Positions 8,215-17,259 of a DNA stretch of 64,000 nt are shown piece by piece. The stretch lies in contig NZ_CP083950.1 of NCBI RefSeq assembly GCF_006439395.2, forward strand, positions 3,596,001 to 3,660,000, given 5' to 3'. The notes beneath the pieces were generated by a model. The model saw nothing but the letters and a program-made list of their open reading frames with translations. It ran no database searches and was not told where the DNA came from. Position 1 is the first letter of the stretch; each line of letters opens with the position of its first letter. The DNA is from Mesorhizobium sp. B4-1-4. Lineage in GTDB: Bacteria; Pseudomonadota; Alphaproteobacteria; Rhizobiales; Rhizobiaceae. Position numbers and translations under genes: made by a program.

Positions 8215-8231
8215 GGTATCGTTTAGATACC
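8215..8231. promoter_or_regulatory. Candidate HxlR operator
   Basis: Perfect inverted repeat GGTATC-GTTTA-GATACC between the divergent FMN reductase and HxlR genes. An extra GATAC half-site lies at 8244-8248. The position suits control of both genes. Confidence 0.6.
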
Positions 8232-8278
8232 GGCGCTATATGAGATACTGTCAACTCCAGACGCAAGGAGGCACCTTT

Positions 8279-8647
8279 TTGTTACTGAGGCACCCGCACC
8301 GCACCGAAGACTGCCGCGCCATTTCGGAAATCCTGCAGCGTGTCGGCGACAAATGGACCGTGCTCGTGGTCGGCAAGCTTGGCGATGGGCCGCTGCGTTT
8401 CAATGAGTTGCGCGCCGCTGTCGGCGGCATCTCGCAGAAGATGCTGACCACCACCTTACGCGGCCTGGAACGCGACGGTTTCGTCACCCGCACCGTGTTC
8501 CCGACCATCCCGCCGCGCGTCGATTACGAGCTGACCGAACTCGGCCATGAACTCCTGATTCCGGTCAGCGCGCTTGGCGAATGGGCACGCAGGAATACCC
8601 AGCGCGTCAAGGCGGCACGCGAAAAATTCGACGGCGTGCATGGCTGA
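8279..8647 (+). CDS. HxlR-family winged-helix regulator
   Basis: Small MarR-like winged-helix DNA-binding protein: DCRAISEILQRVGDKWTVLVV, then LGDGPLRFNELRAAVGGISQKMLTTTLRGLERDGFVTR and the VDYELTELGHEL wing. A TTG at 8279 is chosen as start because AAGGAGG (8265-8271) sits seven bases before it and homologues begin shortly before the Cys. An in-frame ATG at 8240 would place the ribosome binding site inside the gene. The Cys near the N-terminus is often the redox or electrophile sensor in this family. Likely represses the divergent reductase through the palindrome at 8215-8231. Confidence 0.85.
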   Translation: MLLRHPHRTEDCRAISEILQRVGDKWTVLVVGKLGDGPLRFNELRAAVGGISQKMLTTTLRGLERDGFVTRTVFPTIPPRVDYELTELGHELLIPVSALGEWARRNTQRVKAAREKFDGVHG

Positions 8648-8807
8648 AACCCTTGCGCGGCAAGGAATCCGGTATCTCGCGATGAGCGACATTGCCTGAC
8701 GGCAGGCGAACCCGTGACCTCTAAACGAGGCCGCCAAACTTTGCCTTATCGCCGACCAGCACACCCGCTACTTTGACGACGATAGTCGTGAGCCCTGAGG
8801 CAACCAT

Positions 8808-9011
8808 TCAGGCTCGTGGCGCCATGTTCCCGCAAGGCGCCGGCCTGCAGATCGCGCATGCCGCGGCTGGCACCCTGACGCCCTTGTCGCCCTGCGAGCA
8901 GGCGGTGCGTGGAAGGTCGTCTTTGACTTCGGCATAGGCGGTTACGCCGAGCAGGCAGACCAGAGCGACAAGGGCTGCCACGAGCCAGCCGTTCAGTATG
9001 TGTTGACGCAT
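8808..9011 (-). CDS. Small exported Cys-containing protein, unknown
   Basis: 67-residue protein with a good signal peptide (residues 6-27, WLVAALVALVCLLGVTAYA) and four Cys residues in the mature part, including CAICRPAPCG. The ATG at 9011 is preceded by GGAGGAGAG. I do not recognise the family. It stands alone between the HxlR gene and the thioesterase gene, which is on the same strand upstream. Confidence 0.6.
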   Translation of the reverse strand: MRQHILNGWLVAALVALVCLLGVTAYAEVKDDLPRTACSQGDKGVRVPAAACAICRPAPCGNMAPRA

Positions 9012-9128
9012 TGTCTCTCCTCCAACGCGGCAGAATCGGGCGTGAAGGGCAATCGTCGGATGTCGCGAAGCGCGGCGCCCGCACGGGCGATGTTACAATT
9101 TGGCCTGTCTGGAGAGAACGGGCTGTCG

Positions 9129-9524
9129 TCAACTCTCGGCGGGCACCGCCTTCGGCTTGCCCTCGCCGTCCAGCGCCACCATGACGAAATCGGCGTGCGT
9201 CACCTTTTCCATCAGGTCGGAGAGATAGCGCTGCGCCCAGGCCTCGACCTTGAGCGTCATCGAGGTGCGGCCGACGCGTTCGACATGGGTGTAGATGCAC
9301 AGCGTGTCGCCGATCTTCATCGGCTTGGCGAAGGACATCTCCTTGACCGCCGCCGTCACCACGCGCCCCCTGGCCCGCTCGGCGGCGCGGATGCCGCAGG
9401 CAAGGTCCATCTGCGCCATCACCCAGCCGCCGAAGATGTCGCCGGCCGCATTGGCGTCCGAGGGCATGGCGAGCGTGCGCAGCGTCAGGTCTCCGATCGG
9501 CCGTCCATCCGCGTATTGCACCAT
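9129..9524 (-). CDS. Acyl-CoA thioesterase (hotdog fold)
   Basis: YciA-like thioesterase. GDLTLRTLAMPSDANAAGDIFGGWVMAQMD carries the Asp/Asn and GG motif of the hotdog catalytic helix. VTAAVKEMSFAKPMKIGD and the C-terminal strand complete the single domain. It hydrolyses acyl-CoA esters in the cytoplasm. The start MVQYADG at 9524 is preferred because GAGGG lies nine bases upstream. In-frame ATGs at 9533 and 9569 are alternatives. Confidence 0.88.
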   Translation of the reverse strand: MVQYADGRPIGDLTLRTLAMPSDANAAGDIFGGWVMAQMDLACGIRAAERARGRVVTAAVKEMSFAKPMKIGDTLCIYTHVERVGRTSMTLKVEAWAQRYLSDLMEKVTHADFVMVALDGEGKPKAVPAES

Positions 9525-9643
9525 GCGAGACATCCCTCGAGATCGATTGCCTTGATCCCGTAGCGTCACGGCGTGGACGCGTCAACGCGCCTGGGATGGC
9601 GCGGTCGATACGCGCTGCATCGGCGGCAAGGCAGGCCTGTCCG

Positions 9644-10585
9644 TTAGAAGTAGCGCGCGAGGTTCGAGCGGATGCGATCGAGCACGGAATTTCCTGACAC
9701 GTCGGGAACGAATGCCTTGCCCGTGATCGCCTCATAGGCCTGTACATAGACCCTGGAGGCCTGTTCGACGATCTCGTCGGGAATCATCGGGATCGGATCC
9801 TTGTAGGGATCGCAGCGCGCCGCCACCCACGAGCGGATGAAATCCTTGTCGAAGCTCTCCGGCCGCGTGCCGCTTGCCAGCGCCTGTTCGTAACTCGCCG
9901 CGATCCAGTAGCGACTGCTGTCGGGCGTGTGGATTTCGTCGGCCAGGATGATTTTGCCGTTCCTGTCGGTGCCGAATTCGTATTTCGTGTCGGCGAGGAT
10001 CAGGCCGCGCTCGGCGGCGCGTGCCTGGCCGCGAGCGAACAGCCTCAACGCGTAGCTCGAAACGACATCCCACTGCCCCTTCGTGAGCAGGCCCTGTTCG
10101 ATGATCTCGGCCCTGGACAACGGCTCGTCATGGCCGCCATCCGCCGCCTTGCTCGTCGGCGTGATGACCGGCTCGGCCAGCTTCTCATTGTCGCGCGACC
10201 CGTCCGGCAGGCGCAGTCCATACATGTCCCGCTCGCCGCGCTTGTAGCGGGTCAGGATCGAGGTGTTGGTGGTCCCGGCCAGGTAGCCACGCACGACGAT
10301 CTCGACCGGCAGGATGTCGAGCCGCGTGCCGACAACGACATTGGGATCGGGATATTCGAGCACATGGTTCGGGCAGATATCGGCTGTTTCCTCGAACCAG
10401 TAGCGGGCTGTCTGGGTCAGTATCTGGCCCTTGAACGGGATCGAGGTCAGGATGATGTCGAAGGCGCTGAGGCGGTCGGTGGCGATGATGATGCGCCGCC
10501 CATCGGCCAGGTCGTAATTCTCGCGGACCTTGCCCTTGTAGTGGCCCGGCAGCTCGGGAATGAAAGCATCCGACAGGGTCCGCAT
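9644..10585 (-). CDS. purC: Phosphoribosylaminoimidazole-succinocarboxamide synthase
   Basis: SAICAR synthetase, the ATP-dependent step joining aspartate to CAIR in purine synthesis. At 313 residues it is the long, yeast-like type rather than the ~250-residue form usually found with purS/purQ. Motifs include [29 protein letters not shown] [22 protein letters not shown] and [14 protein letters not shown]. It is not next to other purine genes here, so it may be a second copy in the genome; this cannot be checked from the window. Confidence 0.93.
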   Translation of the reverse strand: MRTLSDAFIPELPGHYKGKVRENYDLADGRRIIIATDRLSAFDIILTSIPFKGQILTQTARYWFEETADICPNHVLEYPDPNVVVGTRLDILPVEIVVRGYLAGTTNTSILTRYKRGERDMYGLRLPDGSRDNEKLAEPVITPTSKAADGGHDEPLSRAEIIEQGLLTKGQWDVVSSYALRLFARGQARAAERGLILADTKYEFGTDRNGKIILADEIHTPDSSRYWIAASYEQALASGTRPESFDKDFIRSWVAARCDPYKDPIPMIPDEIVEQASRVYVQAYEAITGKAFVPDVSGNSVLDRIRSNLARYF

Positions 10586-10615
10586 ATGATTTCCTGCCTT
10601 CCGCAGAGTGGCCAG

Positions 10616-10657
10616 GCATGGTTCCGAAAAGTTGCAGACTTTTCGGAAAAATCATGC
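10616..10657. repeat. Short palindromic intergenic repeat (family C, copy 2)
   Basis: GCATG...CATGC ends with inner CCGAAAA / TTTTCGG arms, closely similar to 1770-1810. It lies in the divergent gap between purC and the GMC oxidoreductase gene. Confidence 0.7.
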
Positions 10658-10844
10658 GCCAAAATTAATTCCCCGGCATAGGCTGTCGACGCCATCCATA
10701 TCAAGCGCCATTGTCGGTATTCCCCGCAACCCGGCCCGGCATCGCGGTCGCTTTTTTCACAACCGATGCCGGAAGGCACGGCGACGCGGCAAGCCCGCCG
10801 CGTCTAGGCTGCGTCCCAGATTTTCGGAGCCGCTTATTTCCATC

Positions 10845-12461
10845 ATGCAGACTTATGATTTCATTATCGTCGGCTCCGGCTCGGCCGGCTCGGTGCTCGC
10901 CGACAAACTGTCGGCTTCGGGCCGCTTCTCGGTGCTGGTGCTCGAAGCCGGAGGCAGTGACCGGCGCTTCTACGTGCAGATGCCGCTGGGCTACGGCAAG
11001 ACCTTCTTCGACCCCAAGGTCAACTGGAACTACAAGCCCGAGCCCGACCCCGGCCTTGGCGGCAATGTCGACCACTGGCCGCGCGGCAAGCTGCTCGGCG
11101 GCTCGAGCTCGATCAACGCCATGGTGTGGATCCGGGGCGCACGCGAGGATTTCGACGACTGGCGCGACGCCGGCAATCCCGGCTGGGGTTACGACGATTT
11201 GCTGCCGGCCTTCAAGGCGCTCGAGGACAATGAGGCCGGCGCCGACAAATGGCGCGGCACCGGCGGCCCGCTGCACATCACCGACACCACGAAGGCCGTC
11301 CACCCGCTGACGAAGCGCTATCTCGCCGCCGGCCAGCAGGCCGGCCTGCCGCTCAATCCTGACTTCAACGGCGCGGCCCAGGAAGGCGTCGGCATCTACC
11401 AGATCTCGACCAGGAACGGCCGCCGCATGTCGGCGGCCCGCGCCTTCCTGCGCCCGGCGATGAAGCGCGGCAATGTCCGCGTCGAGACCAACGCGCTGGC
11501 AAGCCGCATCCTGTTCGAAGGCAAGCGCGCTGTCGGCATCGAATATCTTCAGAACGGCCAGACGAAAACGGCCCGCGCCGGCCGCGAGGTGATTCTTTCC
11601 ACCGGCTCGATCAACTCGCCGCAGCTTTTGCAGCTCTCCGGCATCGGACCCTCGGCGCTGCTCAAGCAGTTGGGCATCCCGGTCGTTCATGCCAACGAGA
11701 ATGTCGGCGCCAATCTGCAGGACCATGTCGGCATCAACTACACCTTCAAGGGCAAGGTGCCGACGCTGAACCAGATCCTGCGGCCCTGGTGGGGCAAGCT
11801 GCTCGTCGGCATGCAGTACATCCTCACCCGTTCCGGCCCGCTGTCGCTGTCGATGAACCATGGCGGCGGCTTCTTCCGCACCGACCCTGCCTTCTCGCGC
11901 CCCAACATGCAGCTCTATTTCCAGGCCTTCTCGACCATAATTCCAAAGAGCGGCGAGCGTCCGATCCTGACGCCAGATCCCTGGCCGGGCTTCTCCATCG
12001 GCCTGTCCAACTGCCGCCCGTCGAGCCGTGGCGAGATCATGATCCGCTCCAGCAACCCGCTGGATTACCCAAAAATCGTCGCCAACGCCTATTCGACCAA
12101 TGCGGACGTCGACGAAATGCTGGCGGCGGTGAAATTCGTGCGCAAGATCGCCTCGATGCCGGCCATGGCCGAGATCATCGCCGAAGAGGTCCTGCCCGGC
12201 CCTTCGATCCAGTCCGACGCCGACCTGATCACGGATTTCCGGAAGCGCTCCGGCACCGTCTATCACCCGGTTTCGACCTGCCGCATGGGCCCCGATCCCT
12301 CGCGCGCCGTCGTCGATCCGCGCCTCAAGGTGCACGGGCTCGAAGGCCTGCGCATCATCGACGCCTCGATTTTCCCGGACAACATCACCGGCAACACCAA
12401 CGCCGCCTCCGTCATGACCGGATGGAAGGGCGCCGAACTGGTTCTGGAGGACCACAAATGA
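10845..12461 (+). CDS. GMC-family FAD-dependent alcohol dehydrogenase
   Basis: 538-residue glucose-methanol-choline oxidoreductase. The N-terminal DFIIVGSGSAGSVLADKLS is the FAD Rossmann motif. WPRGKLLGGSSSINAMVWIRG and STGSINSPQLLQLSGIGP are GMC signatures 1 and 2. The C-terminal VYHPVSTCRMG holds the catalytic His, and DNITGNTNAASVMTGWKGAELV closes the fold. It likely oxidises a primary or secondary alcohol; choline is possible but not shown. First gene of a tightly coupled operon: its TGA overlaps the next ATG by three bases. Confidence 0.92.
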   Translation: MQTYDFIIVGSGSAGSVLADKLSASGRFSVLVLEAGGSDRRFYVQMPLGYGKTFFDPKVNWNYKPEPDPGLGGNVDHWPRGKLLGGSSSINAMVWIRGAREDFDDWRDAGNPGWGYDDLLPAFKALEDNEAGADKWRGTGGPLHITDTTKAVHPLTKRYLAAGQQAGLPLNPDFNGAAQEGVGIYQISTRNGRRMSAARAFLRPAMKRGNVRVETNALASRILFEGKRAVGIEYLQNGQTKTARAGREVILSTGSINSPQLLQLSGIGPSALLKQLGIPVVHANENVGANLQDHVGINYTFKGKVPTLNQILRPWWGKLLVGMQYILTRSGPLSLSMNHGGGFFRTDPAFSRPNMQLYFQAFSTIIPKSGERPILTPDPWPGFSIGLSNCRPSSRGEIMIRSSNPLDYPKIVANAYSTNADVDEMLAAVKFVRKIASMPAMAEIIAEEVLPGPSIQSDADLITDFRKRSGTVYHPVSTCRMGPDPSRAVVDPRLKVHGLEGLRIIDASIFPDNITGNTNAASVMTGWKGAELVLEDHK

Positions 12462-13672
12462 AGATCACCGACGTCAAGACCTGGGTTGTCGGCAACCCGC
12501 CGCCCGGCATCGGCGGCAAGTATTTCATCTTCGTCAAGCTGACCACCGATGGCGGCGTGGTCGGTTACGGCGAGGCCTACAACGCCACCTTCTCCGCCCA
12601 TGTCACGGCCAGGATGGTCGAGGACATGGCCGAGCGTTATCTCGTCGGCCGCGATCCGCACGACGTCGAGAACTTCTTCCGCCGCGCCTATTCCTCGGGC
12701 TTCACCCAGCGCCCCGACGTGTCCGGAATGGGCTGTTTTTCCGCGCTCGAAATGGCCTGCTGGGACATTATCGGCAAGGAGGCGAACAAGCCCGTCTACA
12801 AGCTGCTCGGCGGCCAGGTGCACGAGACGCTGCGCTCCTACACCTATCTCTACCCGCACACCGGCAGCGTTCATTCCGAGGATGCGCCGGACGGCAGGAA
12901 TGTCTACAACGATCCCGATCTGGCGGCGGCCTGCGCGCTCGAATATGTCGAGCAGGGTTTTAACGCCGTCAAGCTCGACCCGGCCGGCCCCTATACCGCC
13001 TTCGACGGCCACCAGCCGCGCCTGCTCGACATCGATGTCTCCACCCGCATGATCAGGGCGATTCGCGAGGCGGTCGGCACCCGCGCCGACATATTGTTCG
13101 GCACGCATGGCCAGTTCACGGCATCCGGCGCACTACGGCTCGCCCGCGCCATCGAGCCCTACGATCCGCTGTGGTTCGAGGAGCCGGTGCCGCCCGACAT
13201 GCCCGAAGTGATGGCGCAGGTCGCGCGCGGCACTTCCATCCCGATCGCCACCGGCGAGCGGCTGACGACCAAGTCTGAATTCGCCCGCGTCATCGAGAAC
13301 CGCGCCGCGACCATCCTGCAACCGGACCTTGGCCGCTCCGGCGGCATCCTCGAAACCAAGAAGATCGCGGCGATGGCCGAGGCCTACCACATCCAGGTCG
13401 CGCCGCACTGCTATTGCGGACCGCTGGTCGGTGCGGCCAACATCCAGCTTGCAGTGACGCTGCCCAACTTCCTCATCCTCGAATCCCTGAAGCAGTGGGA
13501 CGGTTTCCACGCCACGCTGCTGAAGAAGAAGATCGAGTGGCAGGATGGCAATGTCATTCCGTCGAAGGAGCCAGGCCTCGGCGTCGAGCTCAACGAGGAT
13601 GTCTGCGATGCGCATCCCTACACCGGCAAGGACCTGCATCTGCAGATGATGCAGACACCGCTGATGCCGTGA
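12458..13672 (+). CDS. Mandelate racemase/muconate lactonizing family enzyme
   Basis: Enolase-superfamily enzyme of 404 residues. The N-terminal capping domain (MKITDVKTWVV, GVVGYGEAYNATFSAH) is followed by a TIM barrel with FNAVKLDPAG, WFEEPVPPDMPEVM, IATGERLTTKSEF, ILQPDLGRSGGI and VAPHCYCGPL. The Glu, Gln-Pro-Asp and His at strand ends fit acid-sugar dehydratases or racemases of the superfamily, but the substrate is unknown. Translationally coupled on both sides (ATGA with the GMC gene, GTGA with the dehydrogenase). Confidence 0.9.
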   Translation: MKITDVKTWVVGNPPPGIGGKYFIFVKLTTDGGVVGYGEAYNATFSAHVTARMVEDMAERYLVGRDPHDVENFFRRAYSSGFTQRPDVSGMGCFSALEMACWDIIGKEANKPVYKLLGGQVHETLRSYTYLYPHTGSVHSEDAPDGRNVYNDPDLAAACALEYVEQGFNAVKLDPAGPYTAFDGHQPRLLDIDVSTRMIRAIREAVGTRADILFGTHGQFTASGALRLARAIEPYDPLWFEEPVPPDMPEVMAQVARGTSIPIATGERLTTKSEFARVIENRAATILQPDLGRSGGILETKKIAAMAEAYHIQVAPHCYCGPLVGAANIQLAVTLPNFLILESLKQWDGFHATLLKKKIEWQDGNVIPSKEPGLGVELNEDVCDAHPYTGKDLHLQMMQTPLMP

Positions 13673-14586
13673 GCGAAAGCTACGCCTTCATCGGCCTTGG
13701 CCATCTCGGCGGCAATCTTGCCGCCAGCCTGGTCCGCAACGGCTTCGCGGTCACCGTCTTCGACCGCGACCCTGCCGCGATCAAGCGCCTTGTCGCGCTC
13801 GGCGCCACCGCCGCCAGCAGCCCTGCCGAGGCCGCCGCCCGCGCCGGCAATGCCATCACCTGCCTGCCCTCGCCCAAGGTCAGTGAAGCGGTGCTGGTCG
13901 GCCCCGGCGGATTGCTGGAAGGTCTGCCCAAGGGCGGCACCTGGATCGAGATGTCGACCAATGGCCGTGACGAGATCGTGCGCCTCGCCGCCCTCGCCAC
14001 CGCCAAAGGCGTCGAGACGTTGGAATGCCCGGTCACCGGCGGCGTGCATCTGGCGGCGGCGGGCAAGATCACCGCGCTGGTCGGCGGCGATACGGCGCTC
14101 TACGAGCGCCACCGCCGGGCCATCGAGGCAATGTGCGCGCGGTCCTTCCTGATGGGCCCGGTCGGCTCGGCGGCGGTGATCAAGGTGATCACCAACATGC
14201 TGGCCTTCATCCATCTCGTCGCCGCCGGCGAGGCATTGATGCTGGCCAAGCAAGGCGGACTCGACCTCGCCCAGTCCTATCATGCCATCGTCGCCTCCTC
14301 CGGCAACAGCTTCGTCCATGAGACCGAAAGCCAGCTCGTTCTCAACGGTTCCTACGATATCGGCTTCACCATGGACCTGGCGTTGAAGGACCTTGGCTTC
14401 GCGCTCGGCATGGGCAGGGACTTCGGCGTGCCGCTCGAGCTGGCCTCGCGCGTCAACGCGATTTTCGAGCAAGGCAAGGAAGCCTATGGCGGCGGAGCCT
14501 GGTCGACCCAGATCGTCAAGCTGCTCGAGGACACTGTTGGTACGGACCTGCGCGCGACCGGTTTCCCGGCCAAGCTGGAGATATGA
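13669..14586 (+). CDS. 3-hydroxyisobutyrate dehydrogenase-like oxidoreductase
   Basis: Beta-hydroxyacid dehydrogenase of 305 residues. AFIGLGHLGGNLAASLVRNGFAVTVFDRD is the NAD(P) Rossmann motif, and CPVTGGVHLAAAGKITALVGG is the substrate-loop signature. The catalytic Lys lies in GSAAVIKVITNMLAF (normally GxGxxxKxxxN). GTG 13669 overlaps the stop of the preceding gene, which argues for translational coupling and sets the start. With the GMC and enolase-superfamily genes it forms a likely catabolic operon for an unidentified polyol, sugar acid or hydroxy acid. Confidence 0.88.
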   Translation: MSESYAFIGLGHLGGNLAASLVRNGFAVTVFDRDPAAIKRLVALGATAASSPAEAAARAGNAITCLPSPKVSEAVLVGPGGLLEGLPKGGTWIEMSTNGRDEIVRLAALATAKGVETLECPVTGGVHLAAAGKITALVGGDTALYERHRRAIEAMCARSFLMGPVGSAAVIKVITNMLAFIHLVAAGEALMLAKQGGLDLAQSYHAIVASSGNSFVHETESQLVLNGSYDIGFTMDLALKDLGFALGMGRDFGVPLELASRVNAIFEQGKEAYGGGAWSTQIVKLLEDTVGTDLRATGFPAKLEI

Positions 14587-14740
14587 TCCCGGCAAACCAG
14601 CGAATGAAATCAAGGCGTTGAGCAAGCATCTGGAATCACGGCCGCAACAACTTGAATCAGAGCTAGAACGTCCCGACTGGTTTATCGGGAGAGTTTCGAT
14701 CAGACTGCATGTCTCGGCGATTGGCGGGAAACACCCTTCC

Positions 14741-14928
14741 CTTCGTCATCCTATGGCGAAGCAAGGAGCGAAGCGACGCGGCGCAGACCATAGGATCCAT
14801 GCCGTGAGTTCAAAGCGTTGCGACGGCCCGAAATTCTGCTCCACCGCACTCTTCGGCCAAGGTCGCGGCATGGATCCCAGGGTCTCCGCGACGGAGCTTC
14901 GCTCCTGCTTCGCCCTGGGATGACGACA
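14741..14928. repeat. Long intergenic repeat (family B, copy 1)
   Basis: About 190 bases beginning CTTCGTCATCCTATGGCG and ending TGGGATGACGACAT, with inverted CGTCATCC / GGGATGACG ends. A second copy with the same order lies at 33283-33471, and a short derivative at 45327-45378. It fills most of the gap between the dehydrogenase and lipid kinase genes (14587-14963). The first 150 bases of that gap show nothing recognisable. Confidence 0.75.
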
Positions 14929-14963
14929 TCGTGCGACGCTGCATTGCCGGGCAACGCCTTGAT

Positions 14964-15953
14964 TCAATATCTGAGCGTCAGGGCGCCGGGCAGGATCTCG
15001 AAGGTCGCCGGAATGCGGCCGGGCGACTCGCCGTCTATGTCGACCAGCGCACCGTTCTCTGCCCCATCGCCAAGCGGTTCGACAACCACTTTCCTGCCGC
15101 GCAATATGGTGATCGCCGGGTGGTTGCGATGCCGGCCGCCATAGAGCAGGCGGATGTCCCAGATCAATTTCAGCTTGCCCGCCGCGCGCAGGATGACGAT
15201 GTCGAACTGCCCGTCGGTCAGTTCGGCATCGGGCGCGATCATCATGCCGCCGCCGAAGAACTTTCCATTGGCCACCGCCACCAGCGCCATGCGTGCCTCA
15301 ACCGGAGCGCCGTCGTCGACGGTGATCCGGACATGCTGGAAGCGATAACGGATGAACTCGACCACGGTGCGCCACAGGAACAGCGTCCTGGCCGACATCC
15401 TGCCCTTGCGCTTGTCGGCGTTGACGGCGCGGTCGGTGGCGCCTGACAGGCCGAGGCTGGCGATGTTGATGAAGTGACGGCTGGCCAGCGCGCCATGGTC
15501 GTCGATGTAGCAGATGCGGCCGGCATCGACGGCCCTCGCCTTCGCCTCGGCGATCCGCTTCAGGGTCGCATCCACCGCCCTCGGCAGGCCGAGCCCGCGC
15601 GCGAAATCGATGCCGGTGCCGCAGGGCAGCAAGCCGAGCTCGGTCTTCCGCCCGCCTTCCTCGCCGGCCTGCAGCAGCCCGTCGGCCACTTCGCTGGCGG
15701 TGCCGTCGCCCCCGGCCGCGATCACCAGATCGAAGCCATTCACCGCGAGATCGATCGCCAGCCGTTCGGCATCGCCCTCGGCCTGCGTCTCGCGCAACTC
15801 GAAATCGCCGAAGTGTTTTCTCAGCGCGGCGGCGACATCAGGCCAATGCCGTTTCAGCCGGCCGCCACCCGCAATCGGATTGAGCACCACCCCGACTTTC
15901 AAATGCTCGCTCTCCCCGGCACCGAGCCTATGTGCTCGATCCTTTGCCGGCAT
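14964..15953 (-). CDS. YegS/diacylglycerol kinase-like lipid kinase
   Basis: Lipid kinase of the DAGK catalytic family. VGVVLNPIAGGGRLKRHW is the nucleotide-binding start, IAAGGDGTASEVADGLL the GGDGT signature, and LGLLPCGTGIDFARGLGLP the second nucleotide loop. FNIASLGLSGATDRAVN-like and ALVDIDGESPGRIPATFEIL segments form the C-terminal beta sandwich. Acts on membrane diacylglycerol or related lipids. ATG at 15953 is used; a TTG near 15902, right before the core, is possible because the first ~17 residues are not conserved-looking. Confidence 0.87.
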   Translation of the reverse strand: MPAKDRAHRLGAGESEHLKVGVVLNPIAGGGRLKRHWPDVAAALRKHFGDFELRETQAEGDAERLAIDLAVNGFDLVIAAGGDGTASEVADGLLQAGEEGGRKTELGLLPCGTGIDFARGLGLPRAVDATLKRIAEAKARAVDAGRICYIDDHGALASRHFINIASLGLSGATDRAVNADKRKGRMSARTLFLWRTVVEFIRYRFQHVRITVDDGAPVEARMALVAVANGKFFGGGMMIAPDAELTDGQFDIVILRAAGKLKLIWDIRLLYGGRHRNHPAITILRGRKVVVEPLGDGAENGALVDIDGESPGRIPATFEILPGALTLRY

Positions 15954-16733
15954 TGAAGCCCGCGTCCATCGGCGGAGCAAGAGGGACTTTCCATCGGAGC
16001 GTGGAAAAGCAGGGGCGGGCTGTCTAAAGCAGTCAGGGCCGAAATTCCGGGCCCAGTGGCAAACGCTCCCCGATAATCCCACTATCCACAGGCCCGGGAC
16101 CATTTCCCGGAACCCTTACCCGGCGTAAGTTCAACCCATCTCAGGCGGCTACCGATCATCGAGCCGAAAGGCGAAAGTGAAAGGCGGATTTCCTGAGGCC
16201 CGTACGGCCCGGATCGAGAACAGGCTTGCCTGTGGGAGGGACGGAAGCCGAGCTACGGGGCCGCGGAAAGCGTGCCAACGCCGACGGCGGACCGATGCTG
16301 CCATGAAGGACGGCAAAAACCTTCGATGGCACGCAGGGCAAGCCCGCAAGGGCCAAGCCCAGCGTGGTCTGGACGGATGCCGCCCTTGGGTGGCCTCTGG
16401 CAAGACCGTCAAAATCAAGGCCGGCATGGCGCGACGACTGTACGGAAGTTGCTGCCGCGACCGCGTCCTGATCTGACAGGGAGGCGCTGGGAGAAATCCC
16501 GGCGCCGACTGTCTTGCGCCCCTCCAACTTCTTTCCCGGCGACGTTGCGGGTGCCGCTCGATCGGTAGGCCCCGCCATGCGTCGACTGATCCGGATAGAC
16601 ACGTGCCGCCACCTACATTCCACAATCGAGGCCAAAATCCCGCCTTGATCGCGCGCGATGGAGGATCGCGTGTCGCCTGGAACGCGGCATGCACCTGACT
16701 GGGCTGCCGGGGGCATCTCGAAGGGACAAGACC
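15954..16733. other. 780-base gap with no supported gene
   Basis: Several open frames cross this region on both strands but none shows a recognisable domain, signal peptide or good ribosome binding site. Upstream sequences for the divergent lipid kinase and the small protein at 16734 must lie here. No repeat family found elsewhere in the window is present. Confidence 0.5.
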
Positions 16734-17255
16734 GTGATCAAGACCGCCCTTGTCGCCATGACCATTGTGGGCTGCGACTGCGACGCGAAGCTGTGTGAAT
16801 ATATCGGCGAGACGCCGGCCAAATGGTCGACCATCGCCGAGTGCGAAGCCGCGATGAAGAGCCAGATCCTGCGGCAGCATAATTTCAACTATCCCCTGGT
16901 GTCCGGCATCTGCCGCACCAAGGGCTCGGCGTCCTCCTCGCAACTGGCCGCTACGGCATCCCGCCCGGAACTGAAGCCCGCCGACCGGACCCTTGCGCCG
17001 GAACGGCCGCTGCCGCCGGAACTGAGCCACCGTCCGAGCGTCTCGGTCGGCTCGCCGACGACGGCCATGGATGCGGCCGCCGCGCGGCCCGTCGCCTATG
17101 AACAGGTGGTCGATGGTGGAACCGGCACGCTCTATCGCACCAAGAATGGCTACGCCGTGGTCAAGACCGATCTTGGCCGCGCCGCTTCCGCGACCGCCGA
17201 CGCGGCAAAGCGTTCGGTGAACTGGCTGGCCGGCCTTGTACCAACGGGACTTTAA
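16734..17255 (+). CDS. Hypothetical Cys-rich exported or lipid-anchored protein
   Basis: 173-residue protein that I do not recognise. The start GTG 16734 has GAAGGGA seven bases upstream. The first 15 residues (IKTALVAMTIVGCDC) are hydrophobic and end in a possible lipobox Cys. Cys residues cluster in CDCDAKLCEYIGE, CEAAM and SGICRTKG, and the layout CEYIGETPAKWSTIAECEAAM resembles small periplasmic domains with paired cysteines. A Pro/Ala/Ser-rich linker leads to a C-terminal amphipathic segment. It converges on the exported protein at 17260. Confidence 0.65.
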   Translation: MIKTALVAMTIVGCDCDAKLCEYIGETPAKWSTIAECEAAMKSQILRQHNFNYPLVSGICRTKGSASSSQLAATASRPELKPADRTLAPERPLPPELSHRPSVSVGSPTTAMDAAAARPVAYEQVVDGGTGTLYRTKNGYAVVKTDLGRAASATADAAKRSVNWLAGLVPTGL

Positions 17256-17259
17256 GTCC

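Noticed and set aside
16149-17030. Minus-strand frame of 293 codons
   Set aside because: Low-complexity Arg/Pro-rich translation, overlaps a better supported plus-strand gene, no recognisable domain.
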